64,000 bases of DNA from Sphingomonas sp. Leaf407 (GTDB lineage: Bacteria; Pseudomonadota; Alphaproteobacteria; Sphingomonadales; Sphingomonadaceae). Below the pieces are notes generated by a model. The model was not told the DNA's origin, searched no databases, and saw nothing but the letters and a program-made list of their open reading frames with translations. The stretch spans positions 1,216,833-1,280,832 of the forward strand of contig NZ_LMQO01000001.1 of the NCBI RefSeq assembly GCF_001425385.1, given 5' to 3'. Each line of letters starts with the position of its first letter. The first letter of the stretch is position 1. A program made the translations under genes and the position numbers. Below are positions 63,695-64,000 of the stretch, in pieces.

Positions 63695-64000
63695 GCGAAA
63701 CGCTGCGCCTGCCCGCCGAGACGACCTATGCCGGTGAGCTGGCCGCGCTGGCGGCCGGCGATACCGATCGCCGCCCGCCCGGCTGGTCACTCTCGCCGAA
63801 ACTGGTCGTCACCTATCTGATGGGCGGCCATGCCGCCGACGGGACGGTCATCACCCCCAAATACGTCGGCGACCAGCGGCTGATCGAAACGGCGGTGGCG
63901 ACGCTGGCCACCGATCGCGCGCTGTTGCTGCTGGGCGTGCCGGGCACCGCCAAATCCTGGGTATCGGAGCATCTGGCCGCCGCGATCACCGGCGATTCGA
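63691..64000 (+). CDS. MoxR-type AAA+ ATPase (3' end cut by window)
   Basis: The frame opens at ATG 63691 and runs off the right edge; 103 residues are present. It begins MSETLRLPAETTYAGELAAL and reaches the Walker A loop in ALLLLGVPGTAKSWVSEHLA, preceded by VGDQRLIETAVATLATDRA. This is the MoxR/RavA pattern, an ATPase that remodels partner complexes, often with a VWA-domain protein encoded nearby. The 4-base overlap with DUF5691 indicates a shared operon. Walker B and sensors lie outside the window. Confidence 0.85.
   Translation, partial: MSETLRLPAETTYAGELAALAAGDTDRRPPGWSLSPKLVVTYLMGGHAADGTVITPKYVGDQRLIETAVATLATDRALLLLGVPGTAKSWVSEHLAAAITGDS

Overview
The window looks like a chromosomal segment of a sphingomonad (Sphingomonadaceae, probably Sphingomonas or a close relative). 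This rests on the very high G+C content, the alphaproteobacterial dcw gene order, the nagZ-scpA-scpB-tatABC string, the TonB-dependent receptor and carbohydrate-degradation genes, the short palindromic intergenic repeats and a sigma-EcfG-type promoter. Species is not resolved.

Layout. 1-2.5 kb: a corrinoid/heme/siderophore-type ABC importer (substrate-binding lipoprotein cut by the left edge, permease, ATPase), with a hairpin-rich intergenic stretch. 2.5-9 kb: hemF, a GNAT acetyltransferase, two membrane proteins, lipB, a Met-rich lipoprotein, a secreted protein, a predicted stress-sigma-controlled small RNA, an entericidin-like lipoprotein and an AraC/GyrI regulator. 9-13 kb (minus): nagZ-scpA-scpB-tatA-tatB-tatC. 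13-18.7 kb (minus): TPR/SPOR protein, dGTPase, argS, second SPOR protein. 19-38 kb (minus): a complete division and cell-wall cluster mraZ-rsmH-ftsL-ftsI-murE-murF-mraY-murD-ftsW-murG-murC-(64-aa protein)-murB-ddl-ftsQ-ftsA-ftsZ. Most of its genes overlap by 1-4 bases; it is preceded by MraZ-type operator repeats. 38-44 kb: cysK, metZ, apaG, a LysR regulator, small membrane proteins, recJ and tRNA-Glu(UUC). 45-51 kb: a large TonB-dependent receptor next to three predicted 2-oxoglutarate/Fe(II) oxygenases. 51-61 kb: secreted enzymes (M28 peptidase, DUF2264, GH105, an HExxH metalloprotein, GH43, a DUF5695-like protein) that look like a locus for degrading pectic or uronate-rich plant polysaccharide. 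61-64 kb: a coupled SWIM zinc-finger / DUF5691 / MoxR-type ATPase module cut by the right edge.

How the genes work together. The dcw cluster makes and polymerises lipid II at the septum; nagZ and the SPOR proteins add peptidoglycan recycling and septal peptidoglycan binding. TatABC could export the DUF2264 enzyme, which has a twin-arginine leader. The receptor may import a ligand connected with the adjacent oxygenases or with the polysaccharide enzymes; that link is inferred from position only.

Most notable signals: a predicted small RNA with three C-rich hairpin loops exactly behind a consensus EcfG promoter; a palindromic repeat that has inserted in frame inside murD; a translationally coupled 64-residue protein in the dcw cluster; the receptor plus three-oxygenase cluster; and the SWIM/DUF5691/AAA module.
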